Below, piece after piece: positions 49,484 to 62,791 of a stretch of 64,000 bases of DNA (positions are counted from its first letter, which is position 1; each line of letters opens with the position of its first letter). The notes below the pieces were generated by a model. It saw only the letters and a program-made list of their open reading frames with translations. It made no database searches and was not told the DNA's origin. A program made the translations under genes and the position numbers. This stretch comes from Epichloe hybrida. Lineage: Eukaryota; Ascomycota; Sordariomycetes; Hypocreales; Clavicipitaceae. The DNA is taken from NCBI GenBank assembly GCA_019022495.1, contig JAFEKR010000006.1, positions 1,240,001 to 1,304,000 on the forward strand. The letters run 5' to 3'.

Positions 49484-50526
49484 TTAAGGGCCATGGCGCT
49501 GAGTACTGCCCACCAAATCGGAAGCTGCACTGTTTCCCATTCGTGTCGTGGATGGCAAAACTCCAAATCGGCCGTAGGTCTTCTGATCGATACTCACATA
49601 GTGAGGAAGTACTGATAGCAGATTAAGTCGAGTTTCTATCCATCTCAATGCCCACTCAGGGGGGGCGACGAATTTGAGATAGCCTAGACCGCCTGAACGA
49701 GTGGGATGAGTACAATTCGTTGGTCAATGCAGATCGGGCTGACGTACAGATATATCCTACCGCTACCCCACAAAGATGGCCCAACAAACTCGTGTTAGGT
49801 ATCAGCGCAGCCACAACAAAAATCATAAACAACGGAGTTGTCCATGTTGGAATGTGGTACGTTCCAATGATGATATGCGGGTTCGACCTGTAAGTTCGAA
49901 TCCCTTCCATACCCAGAAGCAGAAACACCCACATACTGTTGGTGTAGTGTTAGCTCTTCCCTTTTGGACTCGATGTGGTCGCGCAATCACTCCTACCTGG
50001 CTCCCATGACGCTCGTGTTTTCTCTCAGGATTCCTCGCTCAATTGCAACATACAGAAGAGCAGGAACCGTAGTCAATGCTAATGTCTTATTAGGTCATTT
50101 TTCTACCAATTCGGTATTGGAACAAGGAGGTCTTACGGCCGAAAAATAAAGCCAGGCTAGTGAGCGTTCCGTACTCATTCTCGAACCTTTCCATAAGAGG
50201 GGTTAAGGCGACGAGGTTGAGAATCGCATGGATTAGATTAAGGTGGATCAGAGGAAAGGTTGACAACCGATATGCTGACTTATGTTAGTTAACTTATTAC
50301 AATGAATATCGTAACGCCTTGCATTTATCGGCAAGCCTGGGAGTTCACCTGTTGCGAAAGTGATCTCATCCGGAATTAACGAGCCCCATAATTGTATATT
50401 CCACAGCGAAGGGAAGCTTAGGATCCAGAATACCGCTATCAACAAGATGATGGCTCGAGTAAACAAGGGCAATCGGAAGACGTATGACCGGGCTCGCGCA
50501 GCGCTGAAACCTTGAATATTGGGCAT
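49484..50526 (-). CDS. Rhomboid intramembrane serine protease (Rbd2-like)
   Basis: Polytopic membrane protease of the Golgi-type rhomboid group (Rbd2); in fission yeast and Aspergillus Rbd2 takes part in cleavage of the sterol regulator SREBP. Exons on the minus strand: 50526-50349, 50274-50137, 50078-49997, 49935-49748 and 49692-49484, 264 residues. The protein starts MPNIQGFSAARARSYVF. Membrane segments include FTRAIILLIAVFWILSF and HLNLIHAILNLVALTPL. The catalytic serine is in SVMGASMWVF (GAS motif, split by an intron) and the catalytic histidine in LLGHLCGVAVGY. The C-terminal tail DQKTYGRFGVLP is soluble. Introns of 55-74 bases all restore the expected reading. I assign the Rbd2 group from the overall length and tail, not from an alignment. 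Confidence 0.9.
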
Positions 50527-52074
50527 TGCTTGGATTTTCGTGCGTCCCTGGTCGATAGCAGGGTAGTGGATTATTCTGAGTAGAAAACCCTTCGCCTAGA
50601 CTAAAGCTAGTGAAGGATCATGAAGGACAAAGGTAAAATGAAGGGATATGATCAAATTTTGTTGCTCAATCTTCAGCCATGCCTTGCAAATTGCGTCGCA
50701 TACAACCGCTGGAGCTCCAAGCTGGGAAAGGAATATGGCTACTCCGTACTCGCGTCGACATGAGTAACCAAAGGGGAACACGAGTATCAGCCTATCTCCA
50801 CGTGATACGACGCTAGGCCCCCGGGGGGGTGGGGTGACTTCCCGCAGCCAAACCTGATTTCCAGAAACAAAGATCAAGCTTGGATGTTGCAGCATGCTGT
50901 GCAACCCCCTAAAGATGTCCAATGCAGTATGATATGGCGTGGCAGCACAATTTTAGAATATTACTGCTTTATTTCTTTCCCTGGAACTGCTTTCCTTGCA
51001 CGAACGATTACTACTAACTTGACAGATGCCTTAACAGAAAACACCTTGCACAGCATTACTGGCTAATAAGCAGTGCGCCAATAATTACGTAATTCGTAAT
51101 TCGTAGTGATGAATTGACGATGTGACGCGCGATGTACTCTAGTGAGTGAACAAGCTTCTAGTTATAGAATGCTGCAAAATCGCAATAATAAGTGAGGCCA
51201 ACAGTGGCAGGGATAAACTAGTGCGGCACAATATCAACTAATTTTAATGAGATTATATTCTCACTTCTTTGGCCATTAATACTCACTCATTGTCGTATAA
51301 TGGAATGTATTGCACCGTATTACAGGGTGTCATAATACGTTATTATACATAACAATATACCGTAGTATACTGTAATATATATGGTGATGTAGTGTCTACA
51401 TGTGTGGACTAGGGAGTACTGAAGCTGAAGGGGTAAAAGCGTGTTCTTTATCAACGGTTATTATCAACACAATGAATTTAGTAAAAAGTACTTGTACACC
51501 AGAGATGCTGGCTATACCTAGCCGGAATAACTTTGATTGACTTGACAAGCCTAGGAAGTATACTCAAAAATAAAGTGGGGATTTATACACAAGGAAACAT
51601 CATTATACAGTGGGGTCCCAGTAGTACATGCTTACAATGATCTCCTTGAGCGTGCTAAAGCTTGTGGAGTCATGTTAACCAGGGGTCTGTATGTATCTCT
51701 AGTTTACTTTTATCTAATTGGATACATACAGACCCTAGTTAGAGAGACCCCACAAGCTTTAGCACGCTCAAGGAGATAGGCGCCTACCTCTCAAGAAGGC
51801 TTAGGCCGGGTCCTCTCGTGCTGAAAGAGCGGTATACAAAGCGCGAAACCATTAGCATGTCCAGCTAGCGATCATGTAATTGGAAGATCTTCATAGTATT
51901 TCAGTTTATACAGACTACGTATGAAATTACAGGATACCAGCATCGATCGATCTCATCATCCACGCACGATCTTGCCTCATCATCTCAATGGCGTAGGACC
52001 ATAAATCTTTGCAGCCACTGCTTCAAACCGATTATCATCATTTCTCTTCTTACTTCTTCGATGTTTAACCACAA
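50527..52074. other. Intergenic region with foldback element
   Basis: About 1.5 kb. Holds the 138-base foldback element copy 2 (51640-51777) and an AT-rich palindrome-like tract near 51290-51390. No gene recognised. Confidence 0.5.
51640..51777. mobile_element. Foldback MITE, 138 bases, copy 2
   Basis: Same length and arm sequences as the copy at 34640-34777. The left arms of the two copies differ at three positions that I can see, all C/T transitions. The 23-base centre is the exact reverse complement of the centre of copy 1, although the arms keep the same left-right polarity. No target-site duplication found. Confidence 0.8.
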
Positions 52075-55000
52075 TCAGTTTCGAGAAGCCTTTGCCATGG
52101 TGTTCAAGGCACTTCCATTCTTGAACCATTCAATTTGTGGCTCATTGAAAGTATGCTGCAAGGAAATCTCGAACGATTTACCATCCTTGGGGTGAACAAC
52201 CATAGTCACTGGCTTGCCAACAGCAAGCTGTGTGCAGAGAATATCAACCTAAATCAAAGTCAGCAACGAGATCAACATCAGCTTTCGAGAATTTGAAATT
52301 GAATTACCTTGTCATCAGGCTTAATCTTGTCGTAGTCGGCTGGATCAGCGAATGTCAGAGGAAGCATGCCTTGCTTCTTGAGGTTCGTCTCGTGAATACG
52401 AGCAAAACTTCGTGTAATAATTGCAAGACCTCCAAGGTGGCGAGGTTCAAGTGCCGCATGTTCACGTGAGCTACCCTCGCCGTAGTTCCAGTCACCGACG
52501 ACAACCCATTTAATTCCCTTCTTCTTGTAATCACGGGCTACAGCGGGAACGGCATCCCATTCGCCAGTAGTGAAGTTTTTGACCTTGTTCGCTTCACCAT
52601 TGGCCTCATTGATAGCGCCAATCAGCATATTGTTTGAAATGTTGTCAAGGTGACCACGGTATTTGAGCCAAGGACCAGCCATAGAAATATGGTCCGTAGT
52701 AGTCTTGCCCTTCGCCTTGATAAGGATGGGAATATCCTTGGCATCTTTTCCATCCCAAGGTGGGAAGGGCTGCAAAATCTGAAGACGGTCAGACGTAGGA
52801 GCTACCTGAACGTTAACGCTGGCTCGCTCCTTTGGAGGGGCCTGGTAAGTGTTCTCGCCAGTATCATAACCGCGGACAGGAAGGCCATCTCCTGTTGGAG
52901 GCTTCAACAGGAACTCATTGCCATCCTTGTCCTTGAGCTTGTCGACGAGGGGATTGAAATGCAAACTTCCGGCAATGGTGAGGGCCACAACGAGGTCAGG
53001 AGAGGTCACGAAAGAGTGTGTAGCAGGGTTTCCATCATTTCGTCCAGTGAAGTTTCGATTGTAAGAAGACAAGATGGAGTTGGCTTCGCCCTTCTTCACA
53101 TCTTGGCGATCCCACTGACCAATACAGGGACCACAAGCGTTGGCTAAGACAATGCCGCCGAATTCTTCAAAGGTCTTAAGCTGACCGTCCCTCGCAATAG
53201 TAGCTCGAATTTGTTCGGATCCAGGAGTTACAGTGAACGCAGCCTTGGCCTTGATGCCGTGGTCCAGAGCGTCACGGGCAATGGAAGCAGCTCGGGACAT
53301 GTCTTCATAAGAGGAGTTGGTGCAGGACCCAATGAGGCCAACTTTGAGCTCCTCTGGCCAGCCGTTGTCCTTCACAGCTTGGCTAAATTTGGAGATGGGA
53401 GTACCGAGATCGGGGGTGAAGGGGCCATTGATATGAGGCTCAAGCTCAGACAGATTCAATTCGATCAATTGATCGTATTCAGCCCCTTCATCTGCGCGAA
53501 GCTCTGCGGCATAGGAACGAGCAAAGTCACCAATGTCCTTGCGCTTCGTAGCTGCCAAGTAGTCGTACATACGGTCGTTGAAGGGGAATATAGATGTCGT
53601 AGCGCCAATCTCAGCTCCCATGTTCGCGCAAGTCGCGAAACCAGTTGTTCCGAATGAATCTAAACCAGGTCCTGTAATATAGTGTGTCAGAAACGAATTC
53701 ATGAAAGTACGCTCAAATATGGTCGAGGTGTAGAGCAAGTTAAACAAAAAAAAGAGGTTGTGTAATGGGAAAGTATGCTAGTAGCCCTTGGTAGCTAGCA
53801 GTGTTACGCTTGCAACATGTTCCTTTGACACTAAATGTCTCAGGAGGCGGCTAGGTCATTGGAATTCCCTGTCACAAGTTTCGCGAATGAGGCCATGGAG
53901 CCCAGCAGCCTTTTTCACTTCAAGCTTTTAAGCGGACCACTGGTACGCCTCTGTAACTTGATGTTCTTTTGGCAAACAAGAATTGCAAACCGCGTAGCGA
54001 ATTCTTTTCAATTCTGTGGTCTTGGCCATCGAGCGTTTGTTTGTATCTTTCGCCGATTCCAGATTCAATTTGCAACGTTCCCCTTGTTGGACTCGTGCAA
54101 TAGCATGAGCCTCATCGGCGTGAGCTTCCTTTTTTTTCTTCCGCCAATCTCTGTAGCAATCACTGCGACGTTGTTCCAATTCGGCAATTATAGACGCAGC
54201 TTCTTCAGCACTAACTTTCTCGAATGGGGAATGCCCCCCGTGTGTGTGTGATGAGAACACAGGCCACGATACTGGGAGGTAGTCCAAGTTCCGAAGACAA
54301 ATCCATGTGGTTTTTATTCGTTGTGTGCTTGATCGGACAACGTTAAAGAGACCACCACAGATAGACTTGTTGAAACTGAGAAACAAGTCCTCCAGGTCTC
54401 AAATGTGTGAAAGATTCTGTCATAGCTGGGGTGTTTGGTTGTGTGTCGTGTGGTCGTAGGCATGAATCAGGCAGCGAGCATCAATCACTGGAGCATATCT
54501 TGTGCAGCCGATATCTGAAACTCCGGGCATTCTTGTGGAATTCAATGGGAAACTTTTCTCATTGCCATTGATTGATCAGGCAAAGCTCATTGTGACTTGC
54601 TTGTTCTGATGCAATATTTTTTCCCACAAGCCTTGTCCACTAATTGAAGATAACCACTCATAGGAAGTTTGGCGTCGTCCAACAGCGGCGTAGATGTGTA
54701 GGGGAAATGAACAGTATGTTACACCGAGTTGTTTGGAGTCAAAAGAGCAACCAAGCTGCTCACACACTGCATATAGACAAAACTGGTCGGTGCATTGAAG
54801 CTTGAGAAAGTTGAACAGATCAGGGAGGGGGAAATGTGAAAATGGCCATTTTTACGCCATTATGTGTGCGCTGCGGCTGCGACCTGGCAAATAATGGATC
54901 GAAATGTCAAATTGGGAAGGAGCGCCCCTTACCGTGGTACTCGATGATGGCGCCCGTGCCACCTTTCACAGTAAGAATATCGGCAACCTTGAGAATGATG

Positions 55001-56006
55001 TCTGCAGTATTCCAATTTGGTGCTAAGTTAGCAGTGCTCGAGTAGAAAACAGATTGTTCAAAGATTTGGCAAGGTAAAACTCAAATGCAAGTTTCCGATA
55101 GAATTCAACCCACCTTTAGGAGTAGTCCAGCCAGAAAGCTGACCCGTTAGTTTGATGCCAATAACCTTGGGAGCCTTGAGTTCCCATGGCAAATTGGCCA
55201 TCACATCGACGGCATCAGCGCCGCCAACGCCAATTGCGCACATGCCAAGTCCACCACCATTGGGTGTGTGAGAGTCTGTGCCAATGAGCAGACCGCCCGG
55301 GAAGGCGTAGTTCTCTAGGAGAATCTGGTGGATAATGCCTGATCCTGGGCGCCAGAAACCGATGTTATACTTGGCACAAGCAGAAGACAAGAAGTCGTAA
55401 ACTTCTTTGTTAATGCTGACAGCTCGTGCCAGATCCTTCTCGCCGCCGACTTGCGCCTCAATCAAGTGATCACAGTGAACCGTCGTGGGGTTCGCGACCT
55501 GGTCCATGCCGGCGGACATGAACTGGAGGATGGCCATCTGTGCAGTGGCGTCCTGGCAGGCAACGCGATCAGGTCGTAGTTTAAGATATGACTTGCCGCG
55601 TTCAATGTCTTGACTGTGAGGGTCGTCCAAATGCGAATACAATATCTTTTCGGCGTAGGTGAGGGGGCGGTTGAGACGACTCCGAACAATGGCTAGGTTT
55701 TCGGACATTTTTTTGTAGTTAATGAAATTATTTTCTTCCCAGATGTTCTGGCGAACCTAGAATTTTCAAAAGCCAGTGGTTATTGAAAAGTATTATTGGA
55801 ATCACGCACATGCCGCGACTAGATGTCGCTAGGTGGCCTGATGGGATAGGCCGTGAAGCAGTACCCGGACAACCTATCGGAAAAGAACATACCTTTCGGT
55901 CTAAAGCGGAATTGGTGGCAGTAGCAAGACGACGAGCTCTGCTGGCACTGCCACCAAAGACGCGAGTTCGGGCAAAACCGCCCAGAACCTGTCTGGGTGC
56001 GAGCAT
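52075..56006 (-). CDS. ACO1: Mitochondrial aconitase
   Basis: TCA-cycle enzyme that isomerises citrate to isocitrate on a [4Fe-4S] cluster. Exons on the minus strand: 56006-55893, 55756-55114, 55001-54933, 53671-52308 and 52248-52075, 787 residues. The first 38 residues ([18 protein letters not shown] and following Arg/Ala-rich run) are a mitochondrial presequence. Catalytic-domain blocks include [32 protein letters not shown] and [13 protein letters not shown], which supply the three cluster cysteines, and the swivel domain has [19 protein letters not shown] with the catalytic serine. The intron 54932-53672 is 1261 bases, about twenty times the usual size here; the 69-base third exon is needed for the conserved [20 protein letters not shown] junction, so the intron is real by protein continuity. 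Confidence 0.95.
53928..54386 (-). other. Same-strand ORF of 152 codons inside the long aconitase intron
   Basis: Lies entirely within intron 54932-53672, on the same strand as the host gene. The first 45 residues are mixed; the rest is strongly charged and helix-prone ([20 protein letters not shown], then [20 protein letters not shown]) and ends with two cysteines in VCNSC. I do not recognise a domain. It might be a nested gene, a captured gene fragment, or an alternative terminal exon of aconitase. No intron signals inside it are needed. A second same-strand ORF (54767-54576) is weaker. Confidence 0.35.
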
Positions 56007-57485
56007 CGTGACCGGAATGCCAACTGAGGCAGAAAGAAGAGTGTCTAGACGAGTGATTGAGGATCTGTGCCGGCCTTAGGTGAGATTAAGTTCTAGAAGC
56101 CAGAATGTGGAAGAGGGAAGAATGAGAAGGTATAGGGATGAAAAGAGAAGAGTAGCGAACGAAGATGTCTTCGGGAGTGGAGAGTATGTAGTGTTACCGC
56201 TCGGCAACAAAAACCAACCCTGGGCCAGATGTTACCGAGCAGAGGCAAAAGAAATATGGGGCTTCGAGGTTTGTTACATAGTCTGGTGGGCTTCTCTGCG
56301 CCCTAGCCAGTCACAAGCCTTGAGATAATAATCTTGCAGGATTCTCTGGGCGCGAAAGAGACAGCACCTGTTGCTAGGCGGTTTCTGAAAATAATGCAAG
56401 CAAAGCATGAGCACGAGCCGAGTTCTGTAGGTACCCAGTTACGTATACTTATTCATGCTCCCATCGCGTATGCCTGCTTAGGCATTGCACGATATTACAT
56501 AACTTTTTCTTTTTCTACTAATTCTTCTTTAACGTATCTTGTTAGTGCCTCGGATCACGACGTACGTAACTCGCCCCTCTGGCAAATTCGTTTAGTAATT
56601 TTGCTCCGAACCGTCTCTCGGCTCCGCTCGGCTCCGCTCGGCTACAAACTTTCCTGCAGATTTGGGTGTATGTACAGTATCTCAGTATCTCCTGGGCCCG
56701 TAAGGCCTCCTTAGTAAAGGCCTCAGAATAAAATTTTGTATTAATAATCTAAAGATCTTTACTTTACGCTAGGAAAGGCTTTAACCACTAAGATTAAACA
56801 CGAATATAGTAGACTAGGAGTATAAGACACTAAATCATTATAATTAAAGTAAGAAAGCAAGAATTTATAATGTTATAGTACTATCTTAAAAACAGGCTAG
56901 TCCTATTAGGGTAGAGAATATCTTAGATAGTTAACAGTGGTACTACTATAGAGAACGCAGTAGGCATATGACTAAACAATACAATGATTATGTCAAGGCT
57001 TATACCTAGGTTGTGAACGGAGTGAAGGTTAGGATCACGAGGTCGCGGCGAGATAGCTAATAAATAGCTAAGCGTCGGTCACTGGCTTGGAGATTTTAGG
57101 TAGCTTTTTAAAACCCTCCTTGCTCGCACGTGACTAGGTCTTGGCTAGGCCACTGCGCGCTGCTATGCTAGGTGCTGCCATCCATCGCGAGGTTCTCGCC
57201 TCCGCGCTTCTGACAGATCATTACTACGTAATCTTTTTGGTAGAACTTCAGAGATGGCCCGTCTTGAAGAGTCCCGAGTCTCTTATGTAATTTCGCCCCC
57301 ACATGACCGATCCCCCCCCCACAAAAATATCAGTACCTGGACTGGTGGGAAAAAAAAATTCGGGTTGTACCACATTCACGACGATAAGCCTTAATCAGCG
57401 CTGGTTGGAACAGAACACCCCTAGTTACCCATTCAATCCGACATACATAACTAAATAAAGCCTGTCTCTCTTAGACATCAACAAA
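56007..57485. other. Intergenic region with degraded repeat
   Basis: About 1.5 kb. The aconitase promoter side is at the left. A 10-base motif (ggctccgctc) is repeated in tandem near 56620-56645. From about 56700 to 56960 the sequence is AT-rich, CA/TG-poor and without ORFs. A run of C at about 57308-57316 and a poly-A at 57351-57358 precede the BUD20 gene. Confidence 0.5.
56700..56960. repeat. Probable small RIP-degraded repeat
   Basis: TA-rich sequence with few CA/TG dinucleotides, similar in texture to the tract at 1-3333 but shorter and less extreme. No ends or related copy could be found in this window. Confidence 0.4.
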
Positions 57486-57942
57486 ATGGGTGTCGGAAAC
57501 AAGCGGACGATTACTAAGACAAGACGGAAGATGAGGTAGGGCTATGCGAGGACCGAATTCAAAAATCCATGTTCTAATAAAGCATAGAGATGTCGACCAG
57601 ATCAAGGCAGATCTCTTATCGCCCAGGCATCTTGCGTTGTTCAAAGACAGCAAAAGTGCTGAAGAACTGCCCGGACTCGGCCGCAATTACTGTCTTGAAT
57701 GCGCAAAATGGTTCGATACAGAGACGACCTTGAAAGCCCATATACGTGGCAAGCCACATAAACGCAGGTGTGTATCCGTTGAAATGTCTAATTTCCACTC
57801 TGATTGCGTTGACGTACTCATATGATGGCACAGAGTCAAGCAGCTTCGTGAAGAGCCAGATCCAGACACTCGCAGAATTGCAGGTGCGCAGGGCGTGGCT
57901 CGACTAGGCAACCGACAATCCGACATGCAAATTGGTGTCTGA
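57486..57942 (+). CDS. BUD20: Bud20-like C2H2 zinc finger ribosome biogenesis factor
   Basis: Bud20 is a shuttling pre-60S factor that promotes nuclear export. Exons 57486-57535, 57588-57767 and 57834-57942 give 112 residues, shorter than the yeast protein but normal for filamentous fungi. The N terminus GVGNKRTITKTRRKMR is the basic segment; DVDQIKADL and PGLGRNYCLECAKWF follow, and the C2H2 finger is CLECAKWFDTETTLKAH with HIRGKPHKRR. The last exon begins VKQLREEPDPDTRR. The 52-base first intron has a CTAAT branch site, the second is 66 bases. Confidence 0.88.
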
Positions 57943-58108
57943 AGATACGTAGGTAGCTACGTGATCGTCCAATTTCTAATATTGCACGCAGTGCCCTTCC
58001 CAGATGGCTACACGTACTTAAATGCATCTCGGTATTTCGGCAGCTGATGTATGCTTTTTTTTTTCAGCACCAGTCTGCGCATGGTGAACGCGACATAATT
58101 ACATTTTT

Positions 58109-58873
58109 TCATTTAAAAGTCTGTCCTCGAACGCTCAATGACCTGCCTCCTCGATGTTGAGTACGCCTGTTGACCCTGCCTCTCGTCGATGACCCTCTTG
58201 CGAATGGCAGGCGGGATTGTCGAGTCTCGGCAGCTGTAGGCTTTGATGGTCGTTTCATCGACGTCGGCGGGTTGTCGACAAATGAGGTGTCAGTTGTCCT
58301 AGTATCATGCTCAGTATTGTAGCTTCAAAACATAGGAGGGGCGGTCGTTTTGGAGATCAGGTCACGCACATGAAGGTAGCTTCAATATCAGCCTCAAGCT
58401 TACTTGAGCTCTCAGATGGCGTTCCAGATGGCGTTCCTTGTCGCCGATCTCGCCCAAACGACTCGGGGATGGGGCCCTATCTCGTGTAATACATTTAGCA
58501 ATGTTCGTTAGACCCTTCCAGAGTAAATAAACATTACCTCCGGGAAGTCAACACAAAATGCGTTCATGTTCAGTCCGTATAGAAAACTTGCAAAAGATTC
58601 ACTGAATCGAGCCAGGCTCTCATGCATAAGCTGAAAATGCATCATGTTGGCCTCGAGATCAGCCATGGCATCCGAGAGCTCGGCAAAAGCTGGCTCAAAA
58701 GGGTTGAGGGGGAAAGACGGTGCGTCCTTTCCAGCATCGCGAGCAGAATCCCGGAAAGATGACCTCGAGGACGGTCGAAGTGGTGTTGTTGGTCGAGAAT
58801 GCCGCGCACGAGAGTTCGATCGCTTGCGGGCACTGCCATCGCAAGGGTCCTCGGCACCATCTCGCATGTTCAT
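58109..58873 (-). CDS. DAM1: DASH complex subunit Dam1
   Basis: Kinetochore component that couples chromosomes to microtubule ends; a target of Aurora B/Ipl1 in yeast. Exons on the minus strand: 58873-58538, 58476-58370 and 58298-58109, 210 residues. The N terminus is Ser/Arg-rich (RPTTPLRPSSRSSFRDSARD). The conserved Dam1 core is ALSDAMADLEANM-like sequence (ELSDAMADLEANMMHFQLMH) followed by ESLARFSESFASFLYGLNMN and FCVDFPE. The C terminus TTDTSFVDNPP and an Arg/Gly-rich tail follow. The last intron (58369-58299) uses a GTGCGT donor. A 12-base direct repeat near 58417-58440 encodes GTPSGTPS. Confidence 0.9.
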
Positions 58874-59515
58874 TTGTTAAATCCCGGTCCTTGCCTAGTT
58901 TTTAAGAGCTGGTGCAAGTCTTCACCGCGAGTTAAATGTTTCGAATGCAGATAGCTTAGAACGTAATTGTCTCCACAGGCGCGTGCAAACGCGCCAGACG
59001 CGTCATGATCTGGGTCAACTACGCACGCGCATGTTGTACTGCACTGTGACAAGCGAATCTGGGTTACAATGATACGACTCAGGGTTTCCTGAATTTGCGT
59101 TCACTATACCAAGGAAACCGATTGATCCAAAATGAAGAGCTACGCAGACTAGGAGGGCGGGGAAATAACATGTGAATCTAAGACGAATCATTAATTGCTC
59201 TTCCGAAGCTCGAAGTGCCGGAAAGTGGAAGCTCTAGGGTAGTGAAACATCAAATCCTTGTTGACGATCACTGGGGTTCCACAAGTTATTGCCCTATGTT
59301 CCTTGCAGCTGGCCAGCACAGCATGACTACATAGAACCTAGCCCCAATGGCAATCCCACTGTAGCTCCCCTTACGTTGCCACACGCTTTCTATTCACTGC
59401 TTAACTTAGTACGTGTCTCTGCCAAAAACGAGTGTGTTTCTGAACGTCTTTCGGCCATACCGTTTTGTAGACAGCTTGTTGTGTAGACGCGGACTGTCGA
59501 TATTTTCTGCTATCC
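58874..59515. other. Divergent intergenic region
   Basis: About 640 bases between DAM1 and the CRAL-TRIO gene; presumed promoters. No distinct element recognised. Confidence 0.45.
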
Positions 59516-61473
<1,958 letters not shown>

Positions 61474-61996
61474 TAGATAAGAATGATTTTCTACACGCAA
61501 ACTCCACTACCACTGTAGCCGTATGAGTAATTTGTCATACGTAGCTGGCTGGCCATGTTTCTCACGATACTTGCATATGTGACCGCGATAATAGAGTGGG
61601 AGGCATGAAGATTTGACCTAGCAAAGCACCTTCGTAAGATGTAGAATATCACGAATCATTATGGTGGTTGGTGTGTAACATCATCCTCGTGCAGACAAAT
61701 GAATTTTCTTGCTAGGGACTGTAGGTGCATTCCACCCTCATACTGGAAAGAATGATTATCACTGTCCATGACAAAAATTCAGCTCTTTTTTTGTACAGGT
61801 GGTTTCGCGAATACTGTAGACTCTTGAGGCGAGCGGCAAGGGAAGGAGCTAGGGACTTTGTCTTTCAATCAGCAAGTCTATAGCGTTCTCTGGGCTGGGA
61901 AATGTGATATGTGATATGTAGCTGTCCTATTCAGTTTGGTAAACTACGCTTTTGCGTTGTGCCTATACTTCTTCTTAGTGCGCTTGATGTATCTCA
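61474..61996. other. Convergent intergenic region
   Basis: About 520 bases of 3' flanking sequence between convergent genes. Nothing recognised. Confidence 0.5.
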
Positions 61997-62791
61997 CTAC
62001 ATTTTAGACTTGATGTCTTCACAAAGAGCCTTGAGGTTGTCCATATCGCCGGTTTGCGATGGCCACTTTATGCCAAGACCCTCTGAGTCGTTTGGTTTTG
62101 GTATCTAGTACATTATGAGAAAGAAGCTGCATCCATACTTGCAGGGGGTATACGGACCATGTGGAAGTGAACCTTCAGACGAGGAAGTATGTACTTAGTC
62201 GGGTAGTTTCGGGGCGTTGCGGCGTTAGCATAAGCACTCACATGATGAACCTGCTGGTGGGCAATCGCGCCGTTGTTCTGCAGGATGTTATAGTCGGTGG
62301 CCCCAGTTGCATTTACGAGCTTCTTCAATGTAGGCTTTGAGGTGGAAGTTAACTTGCTTGTCGAACCGGGGGCTTCATGATTTACATAGCCCACTTACCA
62401 AAACCTCGCTGAGCTGGTCGTCAGGTATGTCTGCCAGCTTTTCACCGTGATATTTGGGTATAACGAGCTAGTAGCAGGACGAGTTCAAACCTTCTTTAGC
62501 TTTGGCAAGGCGTAATGACGCAAGCAGTAGAAGGTTGTTGGACTTGTGGAAATGCGTGCGAATGGCTGAGCATATACGTACAGCATGGCCCTTACTTAGG
62601 GGCCCGATGTCAAGAAATGCCAAAGTCTTTTCGCTCTCAAAGAGCTTCATGCAGGGAATTTCACCTGCCGGTGGTGCAATTGTGGCCGCATTAGCTTCTG
62701 GTTGGAGACCAGCAATGCTTCATCTCGCCCGATTCACCACCGCCCGCAATGACTGCTTACCCTTGATGATGCGACAGAAGATGCAGGCCAT
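61997..62791 (-). CDS. HNT1: HIT family nucleotide hydrolase (Hnt1-like)
   Basis: Small HINT-type protein that hydrolyses adenosine phosphoramidates and related nucleotides. Six exons on the minus strand: 62791-62761, 62664-62582, 62467-62399, 62334-62242, 62172-62158 and 62104-61997, 132 residues. The zinc/HINT N terminus is MACIFCRIIKGEIPCMKLFE, followed by LAFLDIGPLSKGHALVIPKY, DYNILQNNGAIAHQQ and the catalytic triad HVHFHMIPKPND. The fifth exon is only 15 bases and encodes VHFHM, i.e. most of the histidine triad; without it the motif cannot be made. Its downstream donor is an unusual GTCCGT. The end CEDIKSKM is typical of fungal Hnt1. Confidence 0.9.

Noticed and set aside
50596..50922. 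108-codon minus-strand ORF upstream of the rhomboid gene
   Set aside because: No recognisable domain; lies in the presumed promoter and lacks supporting splice or start context.
53835..54251. Plus-strand 138-codon ORF inside the aconitase intron
   Set aside because: It is the antisense shadow of the charged minus-strand ORF; its hydrophobic composition follows from that.
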